Shown here piece after piece: positions 56,756 to 64,000 of a stretch of 64,000 nt of DNA. The number at the start of each line of letters is the position of its first letter. The stretch's first letter is position 1. The notes beneath the pieces were generated by a model. It was not told the DNA's origin. It did no database searches and worked only from the letters and a program-made list of their open reading frames with translations. A program made the translations under genes and the position numbers. The stretch spans positions 1 to 64,000 of the forward strand of contig NZ_PIPM01000004.1 of assembly GCF_003987175.1 (NCBI RefSeq), in the 5' to 3' direction. This stretch comes from Aliidiomarina sanyensis. Lineage in GTDB: Bacteria; Pseudomonadota; Gammaproteobacteria; Enterobacterales; Alteromonadaceae.

Positions 56756-58885
56756 CTAGAAGCGATAGCGTGCCGTGAAACCAACGCGACGAGGCTCGCC
56801 CCACTGAACATAAGTCCGCGGTGCATACTCAATGCGCGGGTCGTTGCCAAAGAAGAATCCGCGCGTGGTGTAATCACGGTCAAACAGATTGCGGGCCCAA
56901 AGACTGAACTCCCAGTCTTGCCACGTGTAGTTCAAATGACCATGCACCAGCGCGTAGCTCGACGACTGCTGATTATGCGTGTTTGAGTAATAGAAACCGG
57001 TCCGTCCATCCATTTCCAAGCGAAGGGTCAGGCCTTCTGCGATCCGATATTCACCACCCAAATGCGCTTGATGACGTGGTGCATGGGCTTGACGACGTCC
57101 GCGCAAATTCGTGCCATCACGTAAGAGTAGATCATTAAACTCGGTTTCAAGGTAGCCGTATGATGCAAACAACCGAAGGTCGTCACGTGGCACATAATCA
57201 ATGCTCGCTTCAATACCTTGGTTCGTCCCATCCGACGCATTATCCATGTAAGTTACGAAGACACCGTTGCGCTCAACGTATGCGTTGACCTGCATGTCGT
57301 CACGCCAACTGTAAAATGCATTCACTTGCAGACTTAAGCTGTGCTCCGGCAAAAACGCTTTATAACCGACCTCGACACTCGTCAGATATTCAGGCGCAAA
57401 AGTAGCTTGAGCTTCCAAAAATTCGCGGTGGTCTTCAAGGTTCCGATCTTCCACTCGACCGAGCGCCTCACCGTTCACGCCACCCGCCTTAAACCCGCGT
57501 GTCGCAGTAGCGTAGAGCTGTTGCATTGGGGCAAGCGCATACTCCAAGCTGACGCGTCCGCCCCAGGCAGAGTCTGATGGTTCAGCGACAATTCCGCGGC
57601 TATCCGCATAGTCGTTATCATACCGCTCCCAGCGCACACCGTAAGTGAGGCGAAGACGTTCGCTCAACATTTGCTGTAGCTCAGCGTACACGGCAGTGCG
57701 GTCGGTATCGTATCGGCTGCTGAATGGCGTATTCAAAAATGTGTATTCACGGTCCAAATCCTGCCGACGCTGCTGATAATAGATGCCGTAGAGCCACTCA
57801 GTCTCAAGGCCAAGGAACTGTACCGGCTCGTCCGAAAGAACGCGAGTTTCGAGCTCCATCTGTTCACGATCCCGAAAATAGGCATCGAAGCTATTGTATT
57901 CCCAGCCTGGCGCAATCCCTTCGAATGCCCAATCCTCGTCGTAGCTATATTCTGACTCTGCCCACAGGCCGCTTGCCATCACTTCCACAACGTAGCCCGG
58001 GTTACCGGTGTAGATTGCACCAATACGGCCTGCATGGCTATCAAGGGTGTCTCGTCCCGGCGTATCCGACAAGGTTTGACGATTGCCATCCAATGACCAC
58101 GCGTCATACCCATTATCAATATCAAATCGGTGATAGGTAAAATTCAGGGTCAGATCATCCGTGGCCAACCAAGTGGCATTCAGACGCAGGGTCAGCTCAT
58201 CTTGATTCTGGGTATCTTTTCGATTTAAAAAGATATTCTCTTGAAAGCCATCACTGACATAAGAGTAGAGTGAACCGCGCACCGCAAACCGGTCATTGAG
58301 TGCGTTACCAAATGCAACACCGGCAGCATATGTATTGTAGTTCGCCCATAAGGCTTCCACGTGGCCACTTGGCGCAAACTCGAGGGGTTCCGAGCCAAGA
58401 TAAATCACCCCGGCCATCGCATCTGCACCGTAGCGAGTGCTTTGCGGACCGCGAAATACTTCGACTTGGCCGATATCAAACAGGGTCCCGGCACTGCCGA
58501 TTCCGCTGTAGTTGATTCCATCAATAATTAAACCAACCGAGGGGTTAATTGGATCGACAAACTGGCTACGCTCGCCGATGCCGCGAATCTGGAAAAAGCT
58601 CGCCCGACTCGCACCCGAAGCTAAGTTCACGTTGGGAGCCATAATCAGGGCCGACTCGAGATGCTCTGCTTGACGAGCGCGGATATCATCGCCCTGAATG
58701 ACGGAGACACTGCCCGCTACATCTTCAACACCGCGTGCACGAAAATCACCTACCACGACAATCCGCTCAATCGGGGATTGTGTCGTTGTTTCGGCAGAGG
58801 ACGCGTCGTCGCCCAGAGCGACAAATGAGAAAGAGGATAGTGCGAGTGCGCTGAGAACTGCGCGAGATACTTTTGATTTGTTCAT
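56756..58885 (-). CDS. TonB-dependent outer-membrane receptor, TPP-regulated
   Basis: A 709-residue receptor for active uptake across the outer membrane. It has a signal peptide ending near residue 25, a TonB-box-like IERIVVVGDF, a plug domain (about 45-160, with the conserved DALSG-like segment ALIMAPNVNLASG and VEVFRGPQSTRYGADAMAGVI) and a 22-strand barrel to the terminal RYRF. The preceding TPP riboswitch says the ligand is thiamine or a thiamine precursor; such receptors are predicted from riboswitch data in several gammaproteobacteria. It is the first gene of the operon, followed by the YkoF-like gene after nine bases. Confidence 0.92.
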   Translation of the reverse strand: MNKSKVSRAVLSALALSSFSFVALGDDASSAETTTQSPIERIVVVGDFRARGVEDVAGSVSVIQGDDIRARQAEHLESALIMAPNVNLASGASRASFFQIRGIGERSQFVDPINPSVGLIIDGINYSGIGSAGTLFDIGQVEVFRGPQSTRYGADAMAGVIYLGSEPLEFAPSGHVEALWANYNTYAAGVAFGNALNDRFAVRGSLYSYVSDGFQENIFLNRKDTQNQDELTLRLNATWLATDDLTLNFTYHRFDIDNGYDAWSLDGNRQTLSDTPGRDTLDSHAGRIGAIYTGNPGYVVEVMASGLWAESEYSYDEDWAFEGIAPGWEYNSFDAYFRDREQMELETRVLSDEPVQFLGLETEWLYGIYYQQRRQDLDREYTFLNTPFSSRYDTDRTAVYAELQQMLSERLRLTYGVRWERYDNDYADSRGIVAEPSDSAWGGRVSLEYALAPMQQLYATATRGFKAGGVNGEALGRVEDRNLEDHREFLEAQATFAPEYLTSVEVGYKAFLPEHSLSLQVNAFYSWRDDMQVNAYVERNGVFVTYMDNASDGTNQGIEASIDYVPRDDLRLFASYGYLETEFNDLLLRDGTNLRGRRQAHAPRHQAHLGGEYRIAEGLTLRLEMDGRTGFYYSNTHNQQSSSYALVHGHLNYTWQDWEFSLWARNLFDRDYTTRGFFFGNDPRIEYAPRTYVQWGEPRRVGFTARYRF

Positions 58886-58888
58886 GGT

Positions 58889-58927
58889 GGATCTCTTCTT
58901 TTAAAAACGGATAAAAAGTCGAGATCC
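58889..58927 (-). promoter_or_regulatory. Riboswitch expression platform: sequestering hairpin
   Basis: In the minus transcript GGATCTC (58927-58921) pairs perfectly with GAGATCC (58895-58889) just before the ATG at 58885. The purine-rich stretch AAGAAGAGA (58900-58892) that would serve as ribosome-binding site is partly inside the hairpin. The left arm shares bases with the segment TAACCGGATC (58932-58923), which can instead pair with the aptamer. This makes it a translational switch. There is no terminator in the platform. Confidence 0.75.
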
Positions 58928-58956
58928 GGTTAGCCGCTGAATTGGTCCGTTCTGTA

Positions 58957-59057
58957 TTACCAATCCCTACGCCAGTATTAACCGGATCAGGTGCAAAGAG
59001 TTTGAAGTTGGTAAAGACCAACTTACATCTCAGCCCTTGCGGGCACCCCTTTGGTAA
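58957..59057 (-). promoter_or_regulatory. TPP (THI-element) riboswitch aptamer
   Basis: On the minus strand the 101-nt element has the conserved TPP aptamer sequence blocks: GGGGTGCCCGCAAGGGCTGAGAT at the 5' side and ACCTGATCCGGTTAATACTGGCG then TAGGGA at the 3' side. The closing stem P1 is TTACCAA (59057-59051) with TTGGTAA (58963-58957). The variable arm AAGTTGGTCTTTACCAACTT (59033-59014 approximately) forms a perfect extra hairpin. When TPP is bound the downstream genes should be switched off. Confidence 0.95.
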
Positions 59058-59107
59058 TGATGCGACGCGCCTTTGGCTCGCCGACGGTGCGAAGTATACG
59101 CGTTTCG

Positions 59108-59833
59108 CTAGATAAAACTCAAGGCATCGCCAAATAATTGGTCTTTCGGTAAGCCCAGTGCGGTGAATTGATCGCGGGCTACGCGCACCATGTCAAAGCG
59201 CCCAGCAATGTAGACATCATAAGCCTTCATTCCCTCGGCAGCGGCACTGGTAGTTGCACTCAGATCGTCAATGACGACATCCAGTACTTTCCCACGCGGA
59301 TCCGCCCAATTCTCGTCCTGCGGACGTTCCACAACCGGTACATAGGTCAAGTTGGCAAAGCGTTTCGCCATCTCAACCAAGGCTTCATGGTAATAGAGAT
59401 CCGCCTCTTCCCGAACCCCCCAATAAAGCAACACGGGTTGAGTTTCGGTGCGCGCAAGATGCGCTTGAAGAATTGACCACGCATAGGAAAAACCGGTCCC
59501 CCCAGCGATCAGCAACAAAGGGCGTGAACGTGTGGGCTCATAGCCTGCATTCCCATGCGGAAGACTAACCGAAATAGCGCGCTCGCGTTGGATCCGCTCC
59601 AACACTTCCCATGCATACGGATTATCTGGACTTGCTCCAATATGCAGCGTCACCTCTTTGCCGTGCGCTGGAATGGAGGCGATGGAAAAGGGTCGTTGAT
59701 CACCCTCGCCCATATTGACCATCAGATATTGTCCCGGGATGTAGTCGACGGCTTCCTCGAGCACTAACTCAACAATATGGACAAACGAATTAACCGCTTC
59801 GCAGCGGCGTACTGTTGCAACACCTTGATACAT
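59108..59833 (-). CDS. fre: NAD(P)H-flavin reductase
   Basis: Fre reduces free flavins with NAD(P)H and belongs to the ferredoxin-NADP reductase superfamily. The flavin motif RPFSIAS, the NAD-binding LLLIAGGTGFSYAWSIL (about 102-118) and a C-terminal DVYIAGRFDMV are present. I start at ATG 59833, two bases after ubiD's stop and with GGA six bases before it; the frame is open to 59863. Length 241. UbiD needs prenylated FMN, and E. coli has the same ubiD-fre order, so it may supply reduced flavin for that pathway. Confidence 0.92.
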   Translation of the reverse strand: MYQGVATVRRCEAVNSFVHIVELVLEEAVDYIPGQYLMVNMGEGDQRPFSIASIPAHGKEVTLHIGASPDNPYAWEVLERIQRERAISVSLPHGNAGYEPTRSRPLLLIAGGTGFSYAWSILQAHLARTETQPVLLYWGVREEADLYYHEALVEMAKRFANLTYVPVVERPQDENWADPRGKVLDVVIDDLSATTSAAAEGMKAYDVYIAGRFDMVRVARDQFTALGLPKDQLFGDALSFI

Positions 59834-59835
59834 GC

Positions 59836-61305
59836 TTAATCCAGAATCCCAAGTTCGTCCCACAACGCATCAATGCGCTGCTTCACGGCATCATCCATTA
59901 CGATCGGCGTGCCCCATTCACGATCGGTTTCTCCAGGCCATTTGTTCGTCGCATCGAGGCCCATTTTGGAACCAAGACCCGCCACCGGCGAAGCGAAATC
60001 GAGATAATCAATTGGGGTGTTTTCAATCATCACGGTATCCCGTGCGGGATCCATGCGGGTCGTCACCGCCCAAATAACATCTTTCCAATCTCGAGCATTC
60101 ACGTCGTCGTCGCAGACAATGACAAACTTGGTGTACATAAACTGCCGTAAGAATGACCAGACCCCGAGCATGACTCGTTTTGCATGGCCCGGATACGACT
60201 TTTTCATCGTGACCACGGCCATACGATATGAACACCCTTCAGGCGGCAGATAGAAATCGACAATTTCCGGAAATTGCTTTTGCAAAATCGGCACAAAGAC
60301 TTCGTTTAGTGCGACACCCAACACCGCAGGCTCATCAGGTGGCCGCCCGGTGTAGGTACTGTGATAAATCGGATCCTTGCGATGGGTTATATGCGTTACC
60401 GTAAACACTGGGAATGATTCGACTTCGTTGTAGTAACCAGTGTGATCCCCATACGGACCTTCGGGCGCCGTTTCCCCCGGCTCAATATAGCCCTCAAGAA
60501 CGAATTCCGCGTGCGCTGGAACTTGTAAGTCATTACTGACACACTGCACGACTTCCGTTTTGCTATCACGCAACAAACCTGCAAACGCATATTCCGAAAG
60601 GGTATCCGGAACCGGTGTCACAGCGCCCAGAATCGTCGCCGGATCCGCGCCTAATGCAACGGATACGGGGAAGCGTTGCCCCGGGTTTTGCAAACAAAAT
60701 TCACGGAAATCCAGTGCTCCGCCCCGATGACTGAGCCACCGCATAATGAGCTTATTTTTCCCGAGCAGTTGTTGTCGATAGATCCCGAGATTCTGACGCT
60801 TCTTGTGGGGTCCGCGTGTGACTGTCAGCCCCCAAGTTACTAAGGGAGCAACATCTCCCGGCCAACAGTGTTGAATTGGGATGTTCGTCAAATCGACGTC
60901 ATCTCCTTCAAGGATCACTTCCTGGCACGGCGCTTTCTTCAATTCTTTGGGCGCCATACTCAGGACTTTCTTCAACAAAGGCAGCTTCGACATGGCATCT
61001 TTAAAGCCAGCCGGCGGCTCGGGTTCTTTTAGATAAGCCAATAGCTTGCCGACTTCACGTAAAGCAGCCACATCAGATTGGCCCATTCCCATTGCAACCC
61101 GCTCCGGTGTGCCAAATAAATTGGCAAGCACCGGAATGGAGTGACCTTTGGGGTTTTCAAACAGGAGTGCCGGACCGCCCGCTTTGAGCGTTCGGTCGGC
61201 AATTTCGGTCATTTCTAACTTGGGGTCAATTTCCTTCGTGATGCGCTTCAACTGTCCTTGTTGCTCAAGCTTCGCAAGGAAATCTCTCAGATCACGATAC
61301 TTCAT
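59836..61305 (-). CDS. ubiD: 4-hydroxy-3-polyprenylbenzoate decarboxylase
   Basis: UbiD decarboxylates the prenylated hydroxybenzoate intermediate of ubiquinone synthesis using prenylated FMN. The 489-residue protein has the typical opening [21 protein letters not shown], the [16 protein letters not shown] region and the conserved glutamate/arginine segment around [18 protein letters not shown] and [12 protein letters not shown]. It lies between rho (three bases upstream, tightly packed) and fre (downstream, two bases). Confidence 0.96.
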   Translation of the reverse strand: MKYRDLRDFLAKLEQQGQLKRITKEIDPKLEMTEIADRTLKAGGPALLFENPKGHSIPVLANLFGTPERVAMGMGQSDVAALREVGKLLAYLKEPEPPAGFKDAMSKLPLLKKVLSMAPKELKKAPCQEVILEGDDVDLTNIPIQHCWPGDVAPLVTWGLTVTRGPHKKRQNLGIYRQQLLGKNKLIMRWLSHRGGALDFREFCLQNPGQRFPVSVALGADPATILGAVTPVPDTLSEYAFAGLLRDSKTEVVQCVSNDLQVPAHAEFVLEGYIEPGETAPEGPYGDHTGYYNEVESFPVFTVTHITHRKDPIYHSTYTGRPPDEPAVLGVALNEVFVPILQKQFPEIVDFYLPPEGCSYRMAVVTMKKSYPGHAKRVMLGVWSFLRQFMYTKFVIVCDDDVNARDWKDVIWAVTTRMDPARDTVMIENTPIDYLDFASPVAGLGSKMGLDATNKWPGETDREWGTPIVMDDAVKQRIDALWDELGILD

Positions 61306-61308
61306 GGA

Positions 61309-62571
61309 TTATTTGGACCGTTTCATGGAGTCAAAGAATTCGTCGTTGGTTTTCGTCATTTGTAGTTTATCGATGACAAATTCCATCGCTTCAATCTCAC
61401 CCATCGGGTGTACGATTTTCCGCAAAATCCACATTTTCTGAAGCTCATCCGGAGTTGTCAGCAGCTCTTCACGGCGGGTCCCGGAGCGGTTGTAATCGAT
61501 CGCAGGGAATACACGCTTCTCCGCGATCTTGCGGTTCAAGTGCAGTTCCATGTTCCCGGTTCCTTTGAACTCCTCGTAGATGACTTCATCCATCTTCGAT
61601 CCGGTATCGATCAGAGCAGTCGCGATAATGGTCAGTGAGCCGCCTTCCTCGACATTTCGAGCGGCACCAAAGAAGCGCTTTGGCTTGTGTAAGGCGTTGG
61701 CATCCACACCCCCGGTCAGTACTTTCCCTGAACTCGGAATCACGGTGTTGTAGGCGCGCGCAAGACGTGTGATGGAATCGAGCAAGATCACGACATCTTT
61801 TTTGTGCTCAACCAACCGCTTGGCCTTTTCGATCACCATTTCGGCCACCTGTACGTGACGGCTCGCAGGCTCATCAAAGGTCGAAGCAATTACTTCGCCC
61901 TTCACTAAGCGCTGCATTTCGGTGACTTCTTCCGGACGCTCGTCAATCAGTAGCACCATCAGATTACATTCTGGGTGATTGGCTGCGATGGATTGAGCAA
62001 TGTTCTGTAATAACAGTGTTTTACCGGCTTTAGGTGGCGCCACAATCAAACCACGCTGACCTTTTCCGATCGGTGATGCTAAGTCCAAAATCCGGGCCGT
62101 AATGTCTTCGGTCGAACCATTACCACGCTCCATGCGAAGTCGCTCGTTCGCATGCAGTGGTGTGAGGTTTTCGAATAGGATTTTGTTGCGGGAGTTTTCT
62201 GGTTTATCGAAGTTAACTTCGCGGATCTTGAGAAGGGCAAAATAACGCTCACCTTCTTTCGGTGGCCGAATTTTTCCGGCTACGGTATCACCAGTCCGCA
62301 AGTTAAAACGTCGGATCTGGCTGGGTGAGACATAGATGTCATCCGGGCCGGCGAGATACGACGAGTCCCCTGAGCGCAAAAATCCGAATCCATCCTGCAA
62401 AATCTCAAGCACGCCATCGCCGAAGATGTCTTCACCGCTTTTTGAGTGCGCTTTGAGGATTGCAAAGATAATGTCTTGCTTGCGCAAGCGGGCCATGTTC
62501 TCGAGACCCATCTCGGCGGCGAGGTTTACCAGTTCGTTGACGGGCTTGTTCTTCAGTTCTGTAAGATTCAT
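61309..62571 (-). CDS. rho: Transcription termination factor Rho
   Basis: Rho is the hexameric RNA helicase that ends many transcripts. The 420-residue protein has the N-terminal RNA-binding domain ([17 protein letters not shown] and the cold-shock-like [21 protein letters not shown]), Walker [12 protein letters not shown] (about 178-188), Walker B and the Q- and R-loop regions near [15 protein letters not shown]. The upstream gap to trxA is 311 bases, in keeping with a leader for self-regulation. ubiD follows after only three bases. Confidence 0.97.
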   Translation of the reverse strand: MNLTELKNKPVNELVNLAAEMGLENMARLRKQDIIFAILKAHSKSGEDIFGDGVLEILQDGFGFLRSGDSSYLAGPDDIYVSPSQIRRFNLRTGDTVAGKIRPPKEGERYFALLKIREVNFDKPENSRNKILFENLTPLHANERLRMERGNGSTEDITARILDLASPIGKGQRGLIVAPPKAGKTLLLQNIAQSIAANHPECNLMVLLIDERPEEVTEMQRLVKGEVIASTFDEPASRHVQVAEMVIEKAKRLVEHKKDVVILLDSITRLARAYNTVIPSSGKVLTGGVDANALHKPKRFFGAARNVEEGGSLTIIATALIDTGSKMDEVIYEEFKGTGNMELHLNRKIAEKRVFPAIDYNRSGTRREELLTTPDELQKMWILRKIVHPMGEIEAMEFVIDKLQMTKTNDEFFDSMKRSK

Positions 62572-62882
62572 AGTAGGTAGGTTTTTTCAATTGGTTAGAT
62601 TTTGGATATGTCTCGTGTTCACGAATATACCGTGAGACGCCACGGAAAGTTCATCGAATTTGAAAGTGTTTTGTGTTTGGATAAATTTTGCTCGCAGATG
62701 GGCGGGCAAATAAAAAGTTCTTGAGCAGCAATCTGGAAAGCAATGGAATACTGAGGCGAGTTCGATGTGAGGCTCAGCATCGTAAGAGCTGCCGAGTTAA
62801 AAGTAACACCAAATTGGGAAACCGTCCAGTTTTTAAGCGCCCTTGCGCAAAACTTGCACAGGGCGCTTCCAAACCATTGAAC
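62572..62882 (-). other. 311-bp rho leader / trxA-rho spacer
   Basis: No gene was found. Directly after the trxA stop (62883) lies a long hairpin: AAGCGCCCT (62835-62843) with AGGGCGCTT (62860-62868), with an inner stem TGCGCAA/TTGCACA. It has no U-tract on the minus strand. The rest, to the rho ATG at 62571, is moderately AT-rich. In other bacteria rho is autoregulated in such a leader, but I cannot point to a Rho-utilisation site. Confidence 0.4.
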
Positions 62883-63209
62883 TTAGACGTGCTCGTTCAG
62901 GAACTCAGCCAGCTGAGTTTTCGACATGGCGCCCACTTTAGTTCCCACAACTTCACCATTTTTAAACAGCAAAAGCGTCGGGATACCGCGGATTCCATAC
63001 TTAGGAGGCGTTTGGTTATTGTGGTCAACGTTCAACTTGCCCACTTTCAATTTACCTGCAAACTCGTCAGCGACTTCGTCGAGGATCGGCGCGATCATTT
63101 TGCACGGACCACACCACTCGGCCCAAAAGTCCACCAGTACGGGTTGATCAGCGTTTAAAACGTCGGCTTCAAAGCTATCGTCACTCAGCTGAACAATATT
63201 GTCACTCAT
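62883..63209 (-). CDS. trxA: Thioredoxin 1
   Basis: A general disulfide reductant of 108 residues. The active site is WCGPCKMI (Cys33 and Cys36 region), followed by the cis-proline [11 protein letters not shown] and the family's N-terminal [13 protein letters not shown]. It lies upstream of rho on the same strand and divergent from rhlB, the classic trxA-rho / rhlB arrangement. Confidence 0.97.
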   Translation of the reverse strand: MSDNIVQLSDDSFEADVLNADQPVLVDFWAEWCGPCKMIAPILDEVADEFAGKLKVGKLNVDHNNQTPPKYGIRGIPTLLLFKNGEVVGTKVGAMSKTQLAEFLNEHV

Positions 63210-63307
63210 GTTGCATCTCCAATCGGTTGCATGCGTCGCATTTTTTTGTAGCAGCGCATTATATTCTGTTTTCTAATGCAAGTCTAAACCTGTTAAACTG
63301 TGCACCT

Positions 63308-64000
63308 ATGAGCAAAAAACACCTTACAGAAACCCAATTTGCCGCCTTGGGTTTGCATCCTAAAGTTCTGGATGCTTTAAATCAAATCGGCTACGAGCAC
63401 TGTACGCCCATTCAGGCAATGAGCTTGCCTATCGCGTTGCAGGGTAAAGATGTTGCAGGTCAAGCACAGACCGGCACCGGAAAAACTATCGCTTTTCTTG
63501 TGGCATTATTCAACCACTTGATGACGAATCCGAAACGAAACCCAGACGAAACGCAACCCCGCGCGCTTGTTATGGCACCTACGCGAGAACTCGCCGTTCA
63601 GATCGCTAATGACGGAGAAGCCATCGCAAAAAGTTGTGGATTGAAGATGGCGGTAGTTTACGGTGGCGAAGGATATGACGCCCAGCGTGCAGAGCTTCAA
63701 GAAGGAGTCGATGTGCTCATCGGCACCTGCGGCCGCCTGATCGACTACTTTAAGCAAGGCGCTTACAAACTTTCGAATATTGATGTCGTCGTGCTCGATG
63801 AAGCAGACCGGATGTATGATCTGGGCTTTATCGACGATGTGCGCTATATGTTGCGGAAGATGCCTCCTGCGGGTGAGCGCTTAAACATGCTGTTCTCCGC
63901 GACACTGTCCCACCGGGTTAAAGAGCTCGCCTACGAACACATGAACGATCCGACGAGTGTGGAGATCGAACCGGAACGGATGACTGGTGCGCGCATCGAA
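63308..64000 (+). CDS. rhlB: ATP-dependent RNA helicase RhlB, 3' end beyond the window
   Basis: RhlB is the DEAD-box helicase of the RNA degradosome. The first 231 codons are visible and open at the window edge, so the gene is only cut by the window. Motifs in order: Q motif with [14 protein letters not shown], motif I AQTGTGKT, motif Ia [10 protein letters not shown] and TCGR (TPGR variant), DEAD with [12 protein letters not shown] and SAT in LFSATLSH. The ATG at 63308 gives [11 protein letters not shown], the family opening. It is divergent from trxA-rho. Confidence 0.95.
   Translation, partial: MSKKHLTETQFAALGLHPKVLDALNQIGYEHCTPIQAMSLPIALQGKDVAGQAQTGTGKTIAFLVALFNHLMTNPKRNPDETQPRALVMAPTRELAVQIANDGEAIAKSCGLKMAVVYGGEGYDAQRAELQEGVDVLIGTCGRLIDYFKQGAYKLSNIDVVVLDEADRMYDLGFIDDVRYMLRKMPPAGERLNMLFSATLSHRVKELAYEHMNDPTSVEIEPERMTGARIE

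Noticed and set aside
62835-62868. Hairpin after trxA as an intrinsic terminator
   Set aside because: On the minus strand no U-tract follows the stem; it may still stabilise or process the transcript.

Overview
The window is a 64 kb piece of a gammaproteobacterial chromosome. Several conserved gene pairs point to this class: dusB-fis, orn facing rsgA-psd, rsd divergent from nudC-hemE, slyX divergent from an fkpA-like gene, prkB facing a yhfA-type osmC gene, astC beside pabA, ubiD-fre, and trxA-rho divergent from rhlB. The mixture of an arginine succinyltransferase cluster, several lipoproteins and a TonB-dependent receptor fits the Alteromonadales. The protein sequences look most like Idiomarina or its relatives, but that placement rests on recall and was not tested by any search. 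Almost everything is ordinary core genome. No insertion sequence, prophage, integron or CRISPR array was seen.

Layout. 0-1.2 kb: a hipA-like kinase gene that lacks its 5' part. 1.6-3.9 kb: dusB-fis and a DsbC-type disulfide isomerase. 4.1-8.4 kb: purH, a secreted methyltransferase-like gene, purD, and maoP on the other strand. 8.5-12.2 kb: tRNA-Gly, orn, then rsgA-psd-GDPD. 12.2-16.5 kb: an RND efflux pump without an outer-membrane gene. 16.5-19.1 kb: hemE, nudC and rsd. 19.2-24.7 kb: a lipoprotein Ntn-hydrolase (penicillin acylase family), an FKBP lipoprotein, slyX, a phosphoribulokinase-like gene and an OsmC protein. 24.7-31.0 kb: astD-astA-astC, pabA, trpS, rpe. 31.2-44.7 kb: small membrane proteins, prlC, two paralogous TPR-GGDEF cyclases flanking an MscS channel and an amidohydrolase, a YkgJ-type protein, a YebC/YeeN protein, a CAT-like acetyltransferase and gor. 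44.9-52.6 kb: a predicted outer-membrane protein, an orphan mlaC, nupC-udk, an unknown lipoprotein, pheA and an ExeM/NucH-type nuclease. 52.7-59.1 kb: a thiamine-regulated operon with trhO downstream. 59.1-64 kb: fre, ubiD, rho, trxA and the first part of rhlB.

The most interesting region is 53.7-59.06 kb. A TPP riboswitch on the minus strand precedes a run of tightly packed genes: a TonB-dependent receptor, a 94-residue YkoF-like thiamine-binding domain, a PnuC-family (PnuT-like) transporter, an aminoglycoside/choline/thiamine-kinase-fold phosphotransferase and an MFS transporter. This reads as one pathway from the outer membrane to trapping by phosphorylation, or thiamine salvage. The switching helices of the riboswitch can be read directly. 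A 10-nt aptamer segment is perfectly complementary to a downstream segment that otherwise forms a hairpin over the ribosome-binding region. The kinase has His where the family normally has the metal-binding Asn.

Other items worth a look are the exported SAM-methyltransferase-like protein inserted between purH and purD, the cyclase paralogues of which only one keeps the c-di-GMP inhibitory site, and a palindrome lying on the likely -35 of astC.
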